Shown here in pieces: positions 7,081 through 15,022 of a stretch of DNA of 40,185 bases; within the stretch, counting starts at the first letter, position 1, and each line of letters opens with the position of its first letter. The translations under genes were made by a program, and so were the position numbers. This DNA comes from Opitutus sp. GAS368 (GTDB taxonomy: Bacteria; Verrucomicrobiota; Verrucomicrobiia; Opitutales; Opitutaceae): assembly GCA_945871005.1 (NCBI GenBank), contig CAMBUJ010000008.1, positions 1 through 40,185 of the forward strand, written 5' to 3'. The notes beneath the pieces were generated by a model. It did not search any database. It saw only the letters and a list, made by a program, of their open reading frames with translations, and was not told the DNA's origin.

Positions 7081-8565
7081 ATGGCCCATGCGCTTCCAGT
7101 CCCCCGGTTAAGCAAAAAAAGTTACGAAGAACGCGTCCCGGCGCTGCGGGAAAAACTGGTGCAGCTGCAGGTTCGGCTGAAGGCCGCGCCGACCAAAGTC
7201 CTGCTCATTTTCGCTGGCGAAGAGGGCGGCGGGCGCGGCGAGGTGATCAACACCCTGAGTGGCTGGCTCGACCCGCGCGGGATGGAGACGGTGGCCTTCC
7301 GCGAGCCCTCAGACGAGGAGCGCGAGCGCCCGGTGATGTGGCGGTTCTGGCGCTGCCTGCCCGCATTGGGCCGGATCGGGATGTTTTCTGGTTCCTGGTA
7401 CACCGAGCTGCTACGCGCCCAAGCCGGCGACGGTCCCAAGCCGGCTCACCCCGAACAGCACCTCGACCATATTCGCCGGTTCGAGAAACTCTTGTCCGAC
7501 AACGGCACGCTGATCATCAAAATCTGGCTGCACCTTTCCGAGTCCGACCAGCGCCGCCGCCTCGACGAGCTCGCGGCAAATCCCGATACGGCCTGGCGGG
7601 TGACCGAGGAGGCGCGCCGGCATCAGCGGCACTACGAGCGGCTGGCACGCTCGTCCGAGCGGCTGCGTGAGGCCACCGATCGACCCGGGGCGCCCTGGGT
7701 GGTCATTGATGCGGCCGATCCTCGGGCGCGTAATCTCGAGGTGGCCGGGCTGGTCACCAGTCAACTCGAGGAGCATCTGCTCCGCTTTGAAAAACCCCGG
7801 GCAAAGGCCACCCCGCCTAGCATGCCGGTGCCGCTGCGGCCCGATGGCTTGGCCGGCCTGCTGGCGCTGCCGCTCGACCAGAAGGTGTCCTCCGAAGACT
7901 ACGAGTCCAAGCGCGAGAAGTGGCTGGGGCGGCTCAACCGGGCCACGCGTGCCGCCCAGTCCGCCCGCCGCTCGATTGTCTTTGTCTTTGAGGGCTGGGA
8001 TGCGGCCGGCAAGGGCGGGGCCATTCGCCGGCTCACCAGCGCGATTGACGCCCAGGATTACCGGGTGATTCCGGTGGCCAAACCCACCGACGAGGAAAAC
8101 GCCCATCATTATCTCTGGCGGTTCTGGCGGCACCTGCCCCGCGCCGGCCTGGCCACCATCTACGATCGGTCTTGGTATGGACGCGTCCTGGTCGAGCGCC
8201 TGGAAGGCTTTTGCACCGAGCACGAATGGCGCCGCGCCTTCGATGAAATCAACGATTTCGAGACCCAGTTGGCCGAGCACGGCACCATTGTGATCAAGTT
8301 CTGGATGCACGTGAGCCAGGACGAGCAGCTGCGGCGTTTTCGCGAGCGCGAGCAGACCGCCTATAAACAACATAAGATCAACGCCGAGGACTGGCGTAAC
8401 CGCGACAAGTGGGCCGCCTACGAGATCGCCGTGGGCGACATGCTCGCGCTCACCGGCACGCCGGAGGCGCCCTGGCATCTGATTCCGGCCAATGACAAGC
8501 GCCACGCCCGCCTGCAGATTCTCAAGACCTCGGTGAAGTCGATCGAGGCCGCGCTTGGCCTTTAA
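7081..8565 (+). CDS. pap: Two-domain polyphosphate kinase 2 (polyphosphate:AMP phosphotransferase type)
   Basis: Transfers phosphate from polyphosphate to a nucleotide (typically AMP to ADP) in the cytoplasm. The 494-residue product is two fused PPK2 domains, the layout of class II PPK2 enzymes. The C-terminal domain has an intact Walker A-like loop (EGWDAAGKGG, 304-313), the lid region KPTDEENAHHYLWRFW and the Walker B-like DRSWYGR (362-368). The N-terminal domain has the same frame but degenerate motifs (GEEGGGRG at 46-53; SGSWY in place of DRSWY) and is probably structural. ATG 7081 was chosen over in-frame TTG 7051 and GTG 7054 because the family begins close to it. A GGAGG at 7061-7065 is rather far upstream. 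It is divergent from the broken gene at 6885. Confidence 0.9.
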   Translation: MAHALPVPRLSKKSYEERVPALREKLVQLQVRLKAAPTKVLLIFAGEEGGGRGEVINTLSGWLDPRGMETVAFREPSDEERERPVMWRFWRCLPALGRIGMFSGSWYTELLRAQAGDGPKPAHPEQHLDHIRRFEKLLSDNGTLIIKIWLHLSESDQRRRLDELAANPDTAWRVTEEARRHQRHYERLARSSERLREATDRPGAPWVVIDAADPRARNLEVAGLVTSQLEEHLLRFEKPRAKATPPSMPVPLRPDGLAGLLALPLDQKVSSEDYESKREKWLGRLNRATRAAQSARRSIVFVFEGWDAAGKGGAIRRLTSAIDAQDYRVIPVAKPTDEENAHHYLWRFWRHLPRAGLATIYDRSWYGRVLVERLEGFCTEHEWRRAFDEINDFETQLAEHGTIVIKFWMHVSQDEQLRRFREREQTAYKQHKINAEDWRNRDKWAAYEIAVGDMLALTGTPEAPWHLIPANDKRHARLQILKTSVKSIEAALGL

Positions 8566-8710
8566 GTTCGCTGAGCACAGTGTGCTTGTGCACTTAAAAC
8601 AGCCCCGCCCTGAGCTCACGCTCAAGGCTACCCATTCCCCGTGGCTCCGCGCGTGAGCGCGGGGCAAACGCCCCGACGGTTGCGCGGGCCACCGCCCCCC
8701 CCCGAAAACG

Positions 8711-8745
8711 AAAAAGGCCGCCACGGTAAACCGTGGCGGCCTTTT
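8711..8745. terminator. Bidirectional terminator between pap and the SWIB gene
   Basis: An 11-bp perfect stem, GGCCGCCACGG (8716-8726) with CCGTGGCGGCC (8731-8741) around a TAAA loop, flanked by A5 on the left and T4 on the right. It lies between two convergent genes and can end transcription from both directions. Confidence 0.88.
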
Positions 8746-8761
8746 ACTGAAAACCGGAACC

Positions 8762-9034
8762 TTACTTAACGAGGTGGCCGGAAACGAGCTTGGTCAGCTC
8801 GAACATGCTGACGGACTTCTTACCGTTGAGCACGGGCTTGAGAGCGGCGTCGGCGTTGATCTGGGTGCGGACCTTCTTGTCCTGTAGATCATTCTTCTTG
8901 ATGTACTCCCAGAGCTTCTTGGTGAGCTCCGTGCGGGGGAGGGGTTTCGCACCGACGATCACCGCGAGGAGGGCGTCAGGTTGAACCGGTTTGAGGAAAG
9001 CAGCGTTGGGTTTGCGAGCGATTTTTTTTGCCAT
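8762..9034 (-). CDS. SWIB/MDM2-domain protein
   Basis: A 90-residue basic protein that is essentially a single SWIB domain. It has a lysine-rich start (MAKKIARKPNAAF) followed by the domain hallmarks LPRTELTKKLWEYIKKNDLQD (about 38-58) and VSMFELTKLVSGHLVK at the C-terminus. In eukaryotes the fold is a subunit of SWI/SNF complexes. In bacteria, free-standing copies are known from Chlamydiae and Verrucomicrobiota, where a chromatin- or DNA-associated role is suspected but not established. ATG 9034 is preferred to an in-frame upstream start at 9073 because residues 1-4 match the usual N-terminus. No Shine-Dalgarno precedes it. It ends at a strong terminator and appears monocistronic. Confidence 0.93.
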   Translation of the reverse strand: MAKKIARKPNAAFLKPVQPDALLAVIVGAKPLPRTELTKKLWEYIKKNDLQDKKVRTQINADAALKPVLNGKKSVSMFELTKLVSGHLVK

Positions 9035-9147
9035 AGCGATGTTTGGGATTACGCCCGGAATGGTCGATGGCAATGCCTATTTTTAAGAGGTAAAACGGGC
9101 TTTTACCTAGGTGAAAATTAAAACTTGCGCAATTTCACCGGCGCGTT

Positions 9148-9354
9148 TCAAGCGCCGCCTCCAAGCCCAAACCAGGCGCGCCGCAGCGCGTAGTTGTTTT
9201 CCGGCGACAGAACCATCTCCCCGGCGAAGCGCAGCGTGCTCAGCCGATTGAGGCTGATTGTGCGCAGGCAATTGATCCGGGCGTACTGCACGGCAAAGCC
9301 GGGCATGCGGCTGACGAGCGAGCCGGCCGAGGGTCCGCCTCGGCGGCCCTTCAC
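9148..9354 (-). CDS. Small unknown protein, translationally coupled to the gene before it
   Basis: 68 residues starting at GTG 9354, which overlaps the TGA of the upstream gene as GTGA. The sequence has a plausible globular core (PGFAVQYARINCLRTISLNR, then FAGEMVLSPENNYALRRAWF). Its glycine/arginine-rich first dozen residues may be non-coding, and an internal ATG at 9306 is a possible alternative start. No family is recognised. The overlap and shared strand suggest it is the last gene of the 11265-9148 unit. Moderate confidence that it is real. Confidence 0.5.
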   Translation of the reverse strand: MKGRRGGPSAGSLVSRMPGFAVQYARINCLRTISLNRLSTLRFAGEMVLSPENNYALRRAWFGLGGGA

Positions 9355-9893
9355 GGGCGTGGCGGGGTCACGGCCGGGGTCGACTGGCGCAGCGCCCGGC
9401 GCCGGCGGACCTCGGCGGCGATCGACTCGAGTTTACGTTGGTCGTTCGGGTTGGCCCCAGTCACGGCGGGGGCGGCTGGCGCGCCGAGCGGGGCGGCGGT
9501 AACCAGCGGAATCGCCGAAGGTGCGGCGGATTCAATCTTGGCGGAGGAGAGCGCCAGCGAGAGTTTTTGCCCCTGGTAGTCCACCGTGACCACCGTGCTG
9601 GCGTGGTCGTAGCCGAGCACGTTAAACTCGGCGCCCGCCTCGTTTTGGCGGACCCAGCCGCCCTGGTTGCGAGCGCGGTCGTAAAAACCGAAAACGGTGC
9701 CCTCACGGCTGGCGATAACCCCGCGGAACTCAAGGCTGGCAGTCTCGGGATTGGCGGTTGGGACGCCCACAGCGGAGTGGGTGACGAAGGGCGAGTTGCT
9801 GGTCAGCCCGTCGAGGGGGATCGCCTTCGTGGCAGGGCTAAGCAGTAGCAGTGCAAGACTAACGGAGGACAAAAACGACGAGGGGTAAGACAT
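9351..9893 (-). CDS. Secreted small protein of unknown family
   Basis: 180 residues beginning with a signal peptide (MSYPSSFLSSVSLALLLLSP, cleavage probably after TKA). The middle part (EFRGVIASREGTVFGFYDRA ... VVTVDYQGQKLSLAL) looks like a small beta domain. The last 60 residues are alanine/proline-rich, then charged and helical (LESIAAEVRRRRALR). GspC/PilP-like periplasmic domains have a similar build, but the match is only impressionistic. ATG 9893 was chosen because it begins the signal peptide; the open frame extends further upstream into the MscS gene. It lies 73 bp after the MscS stop on the same strand, so co-transcription is likely. Confidence 0.65.
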   Translation of the reverse strand: MSYPSSFLSSVSLALLLLSPATKAIPLDGLTSNSPFVTHSAVGVPTANPETASLEFRGVIASREGTVFGFYDRARNQGGWVRQNEAGAEFNVLGYDHASTVVTVDYQGQKLSLALSSAKIESAAPSAIPLVTAAPLGAPAAPAVTGANPNDQRKLESIAAEVRRRRALRQSTPAVTPPRP

Positions 9894-9966
9894 AAGCCGT
9901 GGAAAAGGGATAAACCGGCGGGCGGCGGCGTCAAGCGAAGCGCCCGCCGGGGGCGCCTCGTTCGAT

Positions 9967-11265
9967 TTACTGGCGCAGCGCGAGGACCTTGGCCGCGCTT
10001 GTCCCGAGCTCAATGGTTTGGGTCGGGAAGGCGAAGGCGAGGCCGCGGGCCTGAACCGCGCGCATGAAGGCCAAGTTCATCCGCTGGCGCAACTGCAGGT
10101 GCCGGGCGAAGTCGGGGTCGCGCGCCACGTAGACAATCCACAAATCCAGCGAGGAGGCGCTATAGTCGCGGAAATAAACGTGAATCGAACTCGGGTCGAT
10201 TTCAGCCTCGGCTAGAAGGAGGGCGCGGAACTCGTTGACGATCGACTCGAGTTGCTCGGCGGTGGCGTCATAGGTCAGCCCAATGACCTGCTCGATCCGC
10301 CGCTCGGTGAAGCGGGCCAAGTTGGTGACCACCTCGGCGGCCACCATTTTGTTGGGCAGCACAATCAGAGACTTGTCCACCGCGCGCAGTTTGGTCGAGC
10401 GCAGGCCGATGTCTTCGACCACGCCGACAAACGCGCCGATGCGCACGGTTTCGCCGAGTTTGAACGGTTGATCGATAGCCACGACTACCGAGCCGAACAA
10501 GTTGGCAATGGTGTCCTGGGCGGCGAGGGCGAAGGCCAAGCCGCCGATGCCCAGGCCGGCGAGGAAGGCGCGCACATTGGCCCCGAGGCTTTGGGCGATC
10601 AGCAAGACCCCCAGTACCACGAAGAGGGTGACGAGTGCCTTTTTGATCCAGGGCATGAAGGCGGCCACCCCGGCCTGGCGCTCGCGGGCGATTTCGCCGA
10701 GGTGGTCAAGAAAGGCGTTGAGGGTGCGCAGCAGGGTCCAAAAAAAGCACACGGAGAAAGCCACGGTCATGGCGACCCGAAGGACGTCATCGCCGGAGGC
10801 CGGCAACTTGAGAACTTTGATGGCGGCAAACAGTCCGAGCAGGGCGATGAAGGTCGCCGTGGGGGCTTCGAGGGCGGGGAAGAGTTTGTCGTCGAAGGTG
10901 GTGGTCGTACGGGAGGCGAGTTTTTTGAGGAACCCGAAGATCCAATGGGTCACGACCCGTCGCAGCAGGTAAAACGCGACCAGGAGGGTGGCGGCTGTGG
11001 CGTAGTGCTGCCAGGTGTTGCCGCTGCTGCGCACGTTAAACAGGGCAAGCAAGGCATCGAGCAGTTGCTCAAGCACGTCGGCTGCGGGCGGAGGGCTGGC
11101 TTTGACGGCAAGCGCGGCCGCGGCCTGGGTGGCGAGATCGGGCCCGGCAGCGCCTGCCGGGCCGGCCTCCGCCACGCCAGCCCCATTGCCTGGGGCCACA
11201 CTCTGCGACCAGCTGGTCGACAGACTGAGGATGAAAAAAACAAAAGCGGCGCACACGGTTTTCAT
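9967..11265 (-). CDS. MscS-family mechanosensitive channel
   Basis: Inner-membrane channel that opens on membrane tension to release solutes in hypo-osmotic shock. The 432-residue product has a signal-like first helix (MKTVCAAFVFFILSLSTSW) and an alanine/proline-rich periplasmic spacer (about 25-75). Several membrane helices follow, including a glycine/alanine-rich pore helix (AFLAGLGIGGLAFALAAQDT). The MscS beta domain comes next (FKLGETVRIGAFVGVVEDIG, then KLRAVDKSLIVLPNKMVA), then the C-terminal alpha/beta domain. ATG 11265 gives the signal-like start; an upstream extension to 11433 in the same frame looks non-coding. The first gene of a probable three-gene unit with two unknown small proteins. 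Confidence 0.92.
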   Translation of the reverse strand: MKTVCAAFVFFILSLSTSWSQSVAPGNGAGVAEAGPAGAAGPDLATQAAAALAVKASPPPAADVLEQLLDALLALFNVRSSGNTWQHYATAATLLVAFYLLRRVVTHWIFGFLKKLASRTTTTFDDKLFPALEAPTATFIALLGLFAAIKVLKLPASGDDVLRVAMTVAFSVCFFWTLLRTLNAFLDHLGEIARERQAGVAAFMPWIKKALVTLFVVLGVLLIAQSLGANVRAFLAGLGIGGLAFALAAQDTIANLFGSVVVAIDQPFKLGETVRIGAFVGVVEDIGLRSTKLRAVDKSLIVLPNKMVAAEVVTNLARFTERRIEQVIGLTYDATAEQLESIVNEFRALLLAEAEIDPSSIHVYFRDYSASSLDLWIVYVARDPDFARHLQLRQRMNLAFMRAVQARGLAFAFPTQTIELGTSAAKVLALRQ

Positions 11266-11625
11266 GGGAAGGAGCCACTTTTCCGGACGCTCTGCTGACC
11301 TGTCAACTCCGTGGCCGGCTAGTCGACTCGGCGCGGCAGCCCAACTGAGCACGGCGGCCCGAAAGGTGTGAGCAGGGGAATTCGCCTCAGCTGCTGGGTC
11401 GGACCACCCCGTTCGATTACCCATCAGCATCATTTGATTCCCCTATCACTGGCTGTTGAGGAGCGTCCGCCGAACCAGGCTATACAGGCATCGAATTTAG
11501 CTCACTATAGTCACTCCCTGGTTTGATTTTATCGGGTCCGGATTTAATCTTAGCCCTGTCCGGCCAAACGCGCCGGGAGACGTCCCAAAAGGACGGATTT
11601 CAACCATTAATATGGAGACGGTTTT
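11266..11625. other. Gene-free stretch between divergent MscS and PKD-protein genes
   Basis: No gene or strong repeat is seen. It should contain promoters in both directions. A short separated inverted repeat (AGGGGAAT near 11374 and ATTCCCCT near 11435) is present but may be chance. Confidence 0.5.
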
Positions 11626-12957
11626 ATGAAAACGATGCGGTTCGCCCGTGGACTCGGGCTCTTGTCTATAATCAGTCAAATCGGGTTGTCCGTCCTTTGC
11701 GGGGCGGGGCAACCTCCAGAGAAAGTCAAATACCTGCAGCTGTGGAATAAGTTGGGATCGGACTATGAAGTCACCAACAGCGAAGTGGGCGTGCCAGGGG
11801 AAAAGGTCGGCGAGGTGCTTTACCAGCCGTGCCATGACGGCAATGGCTTCCGCTCGGCGGTGCGCACGGCAAACCGAGACAATCCCAACAACTTCATTGT
11901 TTTCCGCGGCCTGCAATTAGCCCCCAAGGGCGAGTTGGAGATGTGGTATAAACCGTCGTGGAATAACGCGAGCGTCGGGCACGTGGTGGACCTGATGTAT
12001 TATACCACCCAGGGTTGGAGGGCGACCGACGTGCGCCTGTCATTTGCCTATAATGATTGGCAGAACCGGGGCGGACTCTGGCTGGGGGATGTGCCCGGAG
12101 TCGAGGGCTCGCTCTTTTACTTTTACCCCTCGGTTGAACCCCAGTGGGTGGTGAATACGCCGCTGAAAATCACGATGAAGTGGGATGGCGCCCTGCCGGC
12201 GGGCACGCCCAAGCTGGAGCTGTTCTTTAACGATCTGCGCCCCAGTCCCTATCAACAGGCGCTTTGGGGCAACGGAGGGAGCTTTGTCTGGACGGAGCCC
12301 ATGGACTTGTTGGTGGGCTGTCGCCCCTATCCCTCAATCTGGACCCAGCACCCGTGGGAGCCTAACGTAGACGGGGTCATGGATGAGCTCAAGGTTTGGG
12401 CTTATACAACCCCGCCGGTGGCCGATGCCGGACCGGACCAGGTGGTGGTTAACCAGGACTCGGTCCAGTTGGACGGTTCAGCCTCGCTTGAATATGACGA
12501 GGAGCCGCTCAGCTATGCCTGGGAGATGACCGCCAAGCCGTCGAGCAGCAGTGCGGTTTTGACCGGGGCTAACACGGTCAACCCATCCTTTGTCGCCGAC
12601 CAGCGCGGTTCCTACGTGGTGCAGCTGGTGGTGAGTGACGGCCATGTCGTGAGTGCGACCGACACCGTGACGGTGGTGGCCCAAAGCACGGCGCAGGCCC
12701 TCGAGGAATTGGCTGGGCGGGTCGCGGATCTGGTGGCAAGCGGCACGCTCAACGCCGGACAGGCACAGGGTTTGCGCGTGAAGCTGACCCATGCATTAAG
12801 CAAGCTGCCGACCCAGCCCAAGGTTACGATCAACCAGGTGCGCGCGTTTATTAATCAGGTGACGAATTTTGTGGCGACGGGGGTACTCACGGCAGCGGAA
12901 GCCGAACCGCTGTTGGACTGGGCAGAGCGCATCCTCGCCAGTCTTGGCGCTTCGTAG
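11626..12957 (+). CDS. Secreted LamG-like / PKD / FIMAH-like protein
   Basis: 443 residues with a probable signal peptide (positive MKTMRFAR, then GLGLLSIISQIGLSVLCGAG). Residues about 35-260 resemble a concanavalin A/LamG-like fold (ELEMWYKPSW, DLMYYTTQGW, VDGVMDELKVW near its end). Residues about 263-350 are a PKD domain (PPVADAGPDQVVVNQDSVQL ... SYVVQLVVSDGHVVSATDTV). Residues about 356-443 form a helical repeat (LVASGTLNAGQAQGLRVKL, VRAFINQVTNFVATGVLTA) matching the FIMAH domain often found at the end of surface enzymes. No catalytic domain is seen, so a surface-binding or adhesion role is inferred. ATG 11626 is preceded by GGAG at 11614-11617, one of the few Shine-Dalgarno motifs in the window. 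Confidence 0.78.
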   Translation: MKTMRFARGLGLLSIISQIGLSVLCGAGQPPEKVKYLQLWNKLGSDYEVTNSEVGVPGEKVGEVLYQPCHDGNGFRSAVRTANRDNPNNFIVFRGLQLAPKGELEMWYKPSWNNASVGHVVDLMYYTTQGWRATDVRLSFAYNDWQNRGGLWLGDVPGVEGSLFYFYPSVEPQWVVNTPLKITMKWDGALPAGTPKLELFFNDLRPSPYQQALWGNGGSFVWTEPMDLLVGCRPYPSIWTQHPWEPNVDGVMDELKVWAYTTPPVADAGPDQVVVNQDSVQLDGSASLEYDEEPLSYAWEMTAKPSSSSAVLTGANTVNPSFVADQRGSYVVQLVVSDGHVVSATDTVTVVAQSTAQALEELAGRVADLVASGTLNAGQAQGLRVKLTHALSKLPTQPKVTINQVRAFINQVTNFVATGVLTAAEAEPLLDWAERILASLGAS

Positions 12958-13354
12958 GCCGTGCGCCATTTTGCCTGCCGTGCAGATCAAAAGGGGCTGC
13001 GGTGCATCACCACCACCGTCGCGGCCAATCAATCCATCACTACGCGCGGCCCGCCTAAGAAAAACCCATATATAATTCATATACGGACTTTTAAGTCATC
13101 ACGTGAGCCGCCATTGGCTCGGCCGGTAAACAAGTAGCGCAGACGGCAAGTTTGCGCTACTTTTTGCCTCGTTTTTCCTGCTTTGTCCGCGCGCCTTCGT
13201 GGTGTGGCACTGGAATCTGTATGAAGAGGGCCGGAGGGAGGGGGGGGGGGGAGTCCGAACGGCCTGCCCACCGATCGGATTAAGGTAAATAACTTGTTAA
13301 TTAGGGCTTTAGATCGGCCCGATCCGTGACGTTATCCAAGGCCACCCCTTCAAC
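12958..13354. other. Gene-free stretch with a short palindrome and a G12 run
   Basis: Holds the AAGTAGCGCA palindrome at 13132-13162 and twelve consecutive G at 13240-13251. Short open frames on the minus strand across it are low-complexity and are not reported. Confidence 0.6.
13132..13162. repeat. 'AAGTAGCGCAGAC' palindromic repeat, short copy
   Basis: AAGTAGCGCA (13132-13141) pairs perfectly with TGCGCTACTT (13153-13162) around an 11-base loop, and is followed by more T on the plus strand. The arms share AAGTAGCGCAGAC and TGCGCTACTTT with the larger element at 18284-18381, so they are one family. With the T run it might also act as a terminator. Confidence 0.75.
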
Positions 13355-13600
13355 ATGTCGTTACAATCGATCGACCCCATCGCCCACCTCGAACTCGAAG
13401 TCATCCAAAAAATCATTCACGACGAGACCTGGCTCGAAGCCGAACGGCGCGGGCAACCCGTTGATCAGGCCGATCCTATCGTGATCTCCTCGGTCTGCGA
13501 CATCGTGATGCGCATCGGCGCCCAACTGCGCGACTCCTTTAGCCACAGCCACCCCCAATTCGCCAACCGCGAGAATGGCGACGATTGGATGGCGGCCTAA
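13355..13600 (+). CDS. Small unknown protein
   Basis: 81 residues from ATG 13355 to TAA 13598-13600, acidic with mixed composition (MSLQSIDPIAHLELEVIQKI ... DPIVISSVCDIVMRIGAQLR). The even amino-acid makeup and predicted helices suggest a real cytoplasmic protein. No family is recognised and no partner gene is near. It sits alone between two repeat-rich gaps. An antisense frame over the same bases is judged a shadow. Confidence 0.6.
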   Translation: MSLQSIDPIAHLELEVIQKIIHDETWLEAERRGQPVDQADPIVISSVCDIVMRIGAQLRDSFSHSHPQFANRENGDDWMAA

Positions 13601-13725
13601 GCGCGCCGAGCTCCAGCTCGGCCTGATCACCATCGCAGGTCGCGGTTAGACCTGTCTGGCTCGAATTTCAACGCTCCGCGATCTCGCTACGTTCGGAGTT
13701 TCGGAGTGCGGCGCGGGCTCCGAGG

Positions 13726-13751
13726 CGTAGCGGGACGACGCAGTCGTTTCG
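13726..13751 (-). repeat. 'CGTAGCGGGA' repeat, copy D
   Basis: CGTAGCGGGACGACG...GTCGTTTCG, the reverse complement of the 244-269 core with one mismatch. It is preceded by GAGTGCGGCGCGGGCTCCGA, which also precedes copy E with one change, so D and E are direct repeats with a period of 97 bp. Confidence 0.8.
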
Positions 13752-13822
13752 ATCGGGGAATCGAAAGCGCTCCACGCTCCCGCTACGTTATGGAATTCCG
13801 GAGTGCGGTGCGGGCTCCGAGG

Positions 13823-13848
13823 CGTAGCGGGACAACGGAGTCGTTTCG
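13823..13848 (-). repeat. 'CGTAGCGGGA' repeat, copy E
   Basis: Second inverted copy (CGTAGCGGGACAACGGAGTC then GTTTCG), with one mismatch to the 244-269 core and the same left flank as copy D. The second module follows at 13876-13904. Confidence 0.8.
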
Positions 13849-13966
13849 TTTCCGGAAGCAAAGGCGCCTCGCGCGGATCAAAATCGCCCCGCGTTCTCGC
13901 TACGTTCCGAAAGCACCCGCCCCCTCTCTCCCGGGCACTAGCGCAACTCCACCTCACCGCCAGGCT

Positions 13967-14911
13967 TCAAGCCTCGATCACCTGCACCCGGGGCGCGAAC
14001 GCGGCAACCGCCGCCCTCACCTCGGCGCCCGTGGACTCCGGCCCAACCGTCAACGCCGCCAGCGAACAGGCGGTGGCATAGCGGGCGGTCTCCTCGATGG
14101 AGGCACCGCGGATTTGGGCGCTAACCACCCCCGCCACCATCGCATCGCCCGCACCCACCGTGCTGCCCACCGTCACCGCCGGGGGACGGGCCACGACCAC
14201 CTTCTCCGCGGTCACAAAACACGCCCCGTCGGCCCCGCGCGAAACCACCACCAGCCCCACCCCGCCCGCCACCAACTCGCGGGCCGCCGCAATCACCGCC
14301 GCCTCGCTCGGCAGCGCCCGCCCGACCAGTTCCTCCAGCTCGTGCTGGTTGGGCTTGAGGATGTCGGGCCCCGCCCGCAACCCGGCCCGCAACGCCTCGC
14401 CGCTGGTGTCGAGCACCGTGCGCACCCCGCGCTCCTTCAGACCGGTGATGATTTGCGCGTAAAACTCCGCCGCCACGCCCGGCGGCAAGCTCCCCGCCAA
14501 CACGCACCAGCTCCCCTCCCCCGCCAGCTCGGCCAGTTGCCCGCGCAACGCCTCCACGTCCGCGGGCCCCGGGGTGAGGCCGGGGAAATTGAGGTCGGTG
14601 GTATCCCTCTTCAGCGAATCGAAAATCTTGATACCCACGCGGGTCGCCCCCGGCAGTCGCAGGCAGCGGTCGGTGATCCCGTGCTGCTCAAAAAACGCGG
14701 CGAACACCGCAGCGTTATCCTGCCCCAAAAAACCCAGCGCCGCGACCCGATGCCCTTGGGCGGCGAACGCTGCGGCCACATTTATGCCCTTGCCGCCCGC
14801 GCGGTCGCTAGCCGTCAACACCCGGTTGACCACCCCGACCTGAAAGCCCGGAATCGTCACCGTGCGGTCGATGGCCGGATTGAGTGTAAGCGTAAACAGC
14901 GACGGGGACAT
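13967..14911 (-). CDS. fruK: 1-phosphofructokinase (PfkB family)
   Basis: Phosphorylates fructose-1-phosphate (or a related sugar phosphate such as tagatose-6-phosphate) with ATP in the cytoplasm. 314 residues, the normal length. Seen motifs: NPAID at 11-15, the PfkB signature GGKGINVA at 39-46, GSLPPG at 140-145, KPN at 186-188, and TVGAGDAMVAG at 251-261 with catalytic base D256. ATG 14911 gives the usual N-terminus (SLFTLTLNPAID); the frame extends to 14992 but that extension is not family-like. No fructose PTS genes are adjacent, so the precise substrate is open. It follows the aminotransferase gene by about 110 bp and may be co-transcribed with it. Confidence 0.88.
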   Translation of the reverse strand: MSPSLFTLTLNPAIDRTVTIPGFQVGVVNRVLTASDRAGGKGINVAAAFAAQGHRVAALGFLGQDNAAVFAAFFEQHGITDRCLRLPGATRVGIKIFDSLKRDTTDLNFPGLTPGPADVEALRGQLAELAGEGSWCVLAGSLPPGVAAEFYAQIITGLKERGVRTVLDTSGEALRAGLRAGPDILKPNQHELEELVGRALPSEAAVIAAARELVAGGVGLVVVSRGADGACFVTAEKVVVARPPAVTVGSTVGAGDAMVAGVVSAQIRGASIEETARYATACSLAALTVGPESTGAEVRAAVAAFAPRVQVIEA

Positions 14912-15022
14912 CGGAAGGTGGGTGAGTGAGTGGAGGGGCGAACGGAAGGGTGTATTAAAAAACAGGTGATGCCGGACAGCGGGGTCATCCAACGCCCCGC
15001 CCCTGAAGCGCCGTCGGGTGGA

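Larger units (their letters stand above)
13601..13966. other. Gene-free stretch built from dispersed repeats
   Basis: The gap consists largely of repeat modules at 13673-13691, 13726-13751, 13823-13848 and 13876-13904, all in the opposite orientation to the copies at 244-1918. Open frames here are repeat-derived. Confidence 0.7.

Noticed and set aside
6496-7089. A separate 197-residue gene starting at 7089
   Set aside because: The residues before MKLTPLLL do not look like a gene, and the end after the C6 tract is out of frame; it is treated as part of the broken gene at 5565-6885.
7411-8724. 437-codon frame antisense to the PPK2 gene
   Set aside because: It is a GC-skew shadow; the plus-strand PPK2 motifs are unambiguous.
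10252-11298. 348-codon frame antisense to MscS
   Set aside because: G/E/H-rich with no domains; it mirrors the MscS gene.
13706-14929. 407-codon plus-strand frame over repeats and fruK
   Set aside because: Its first part is repeat sequence and the rest is R/H/P-rich antisense of fruK.
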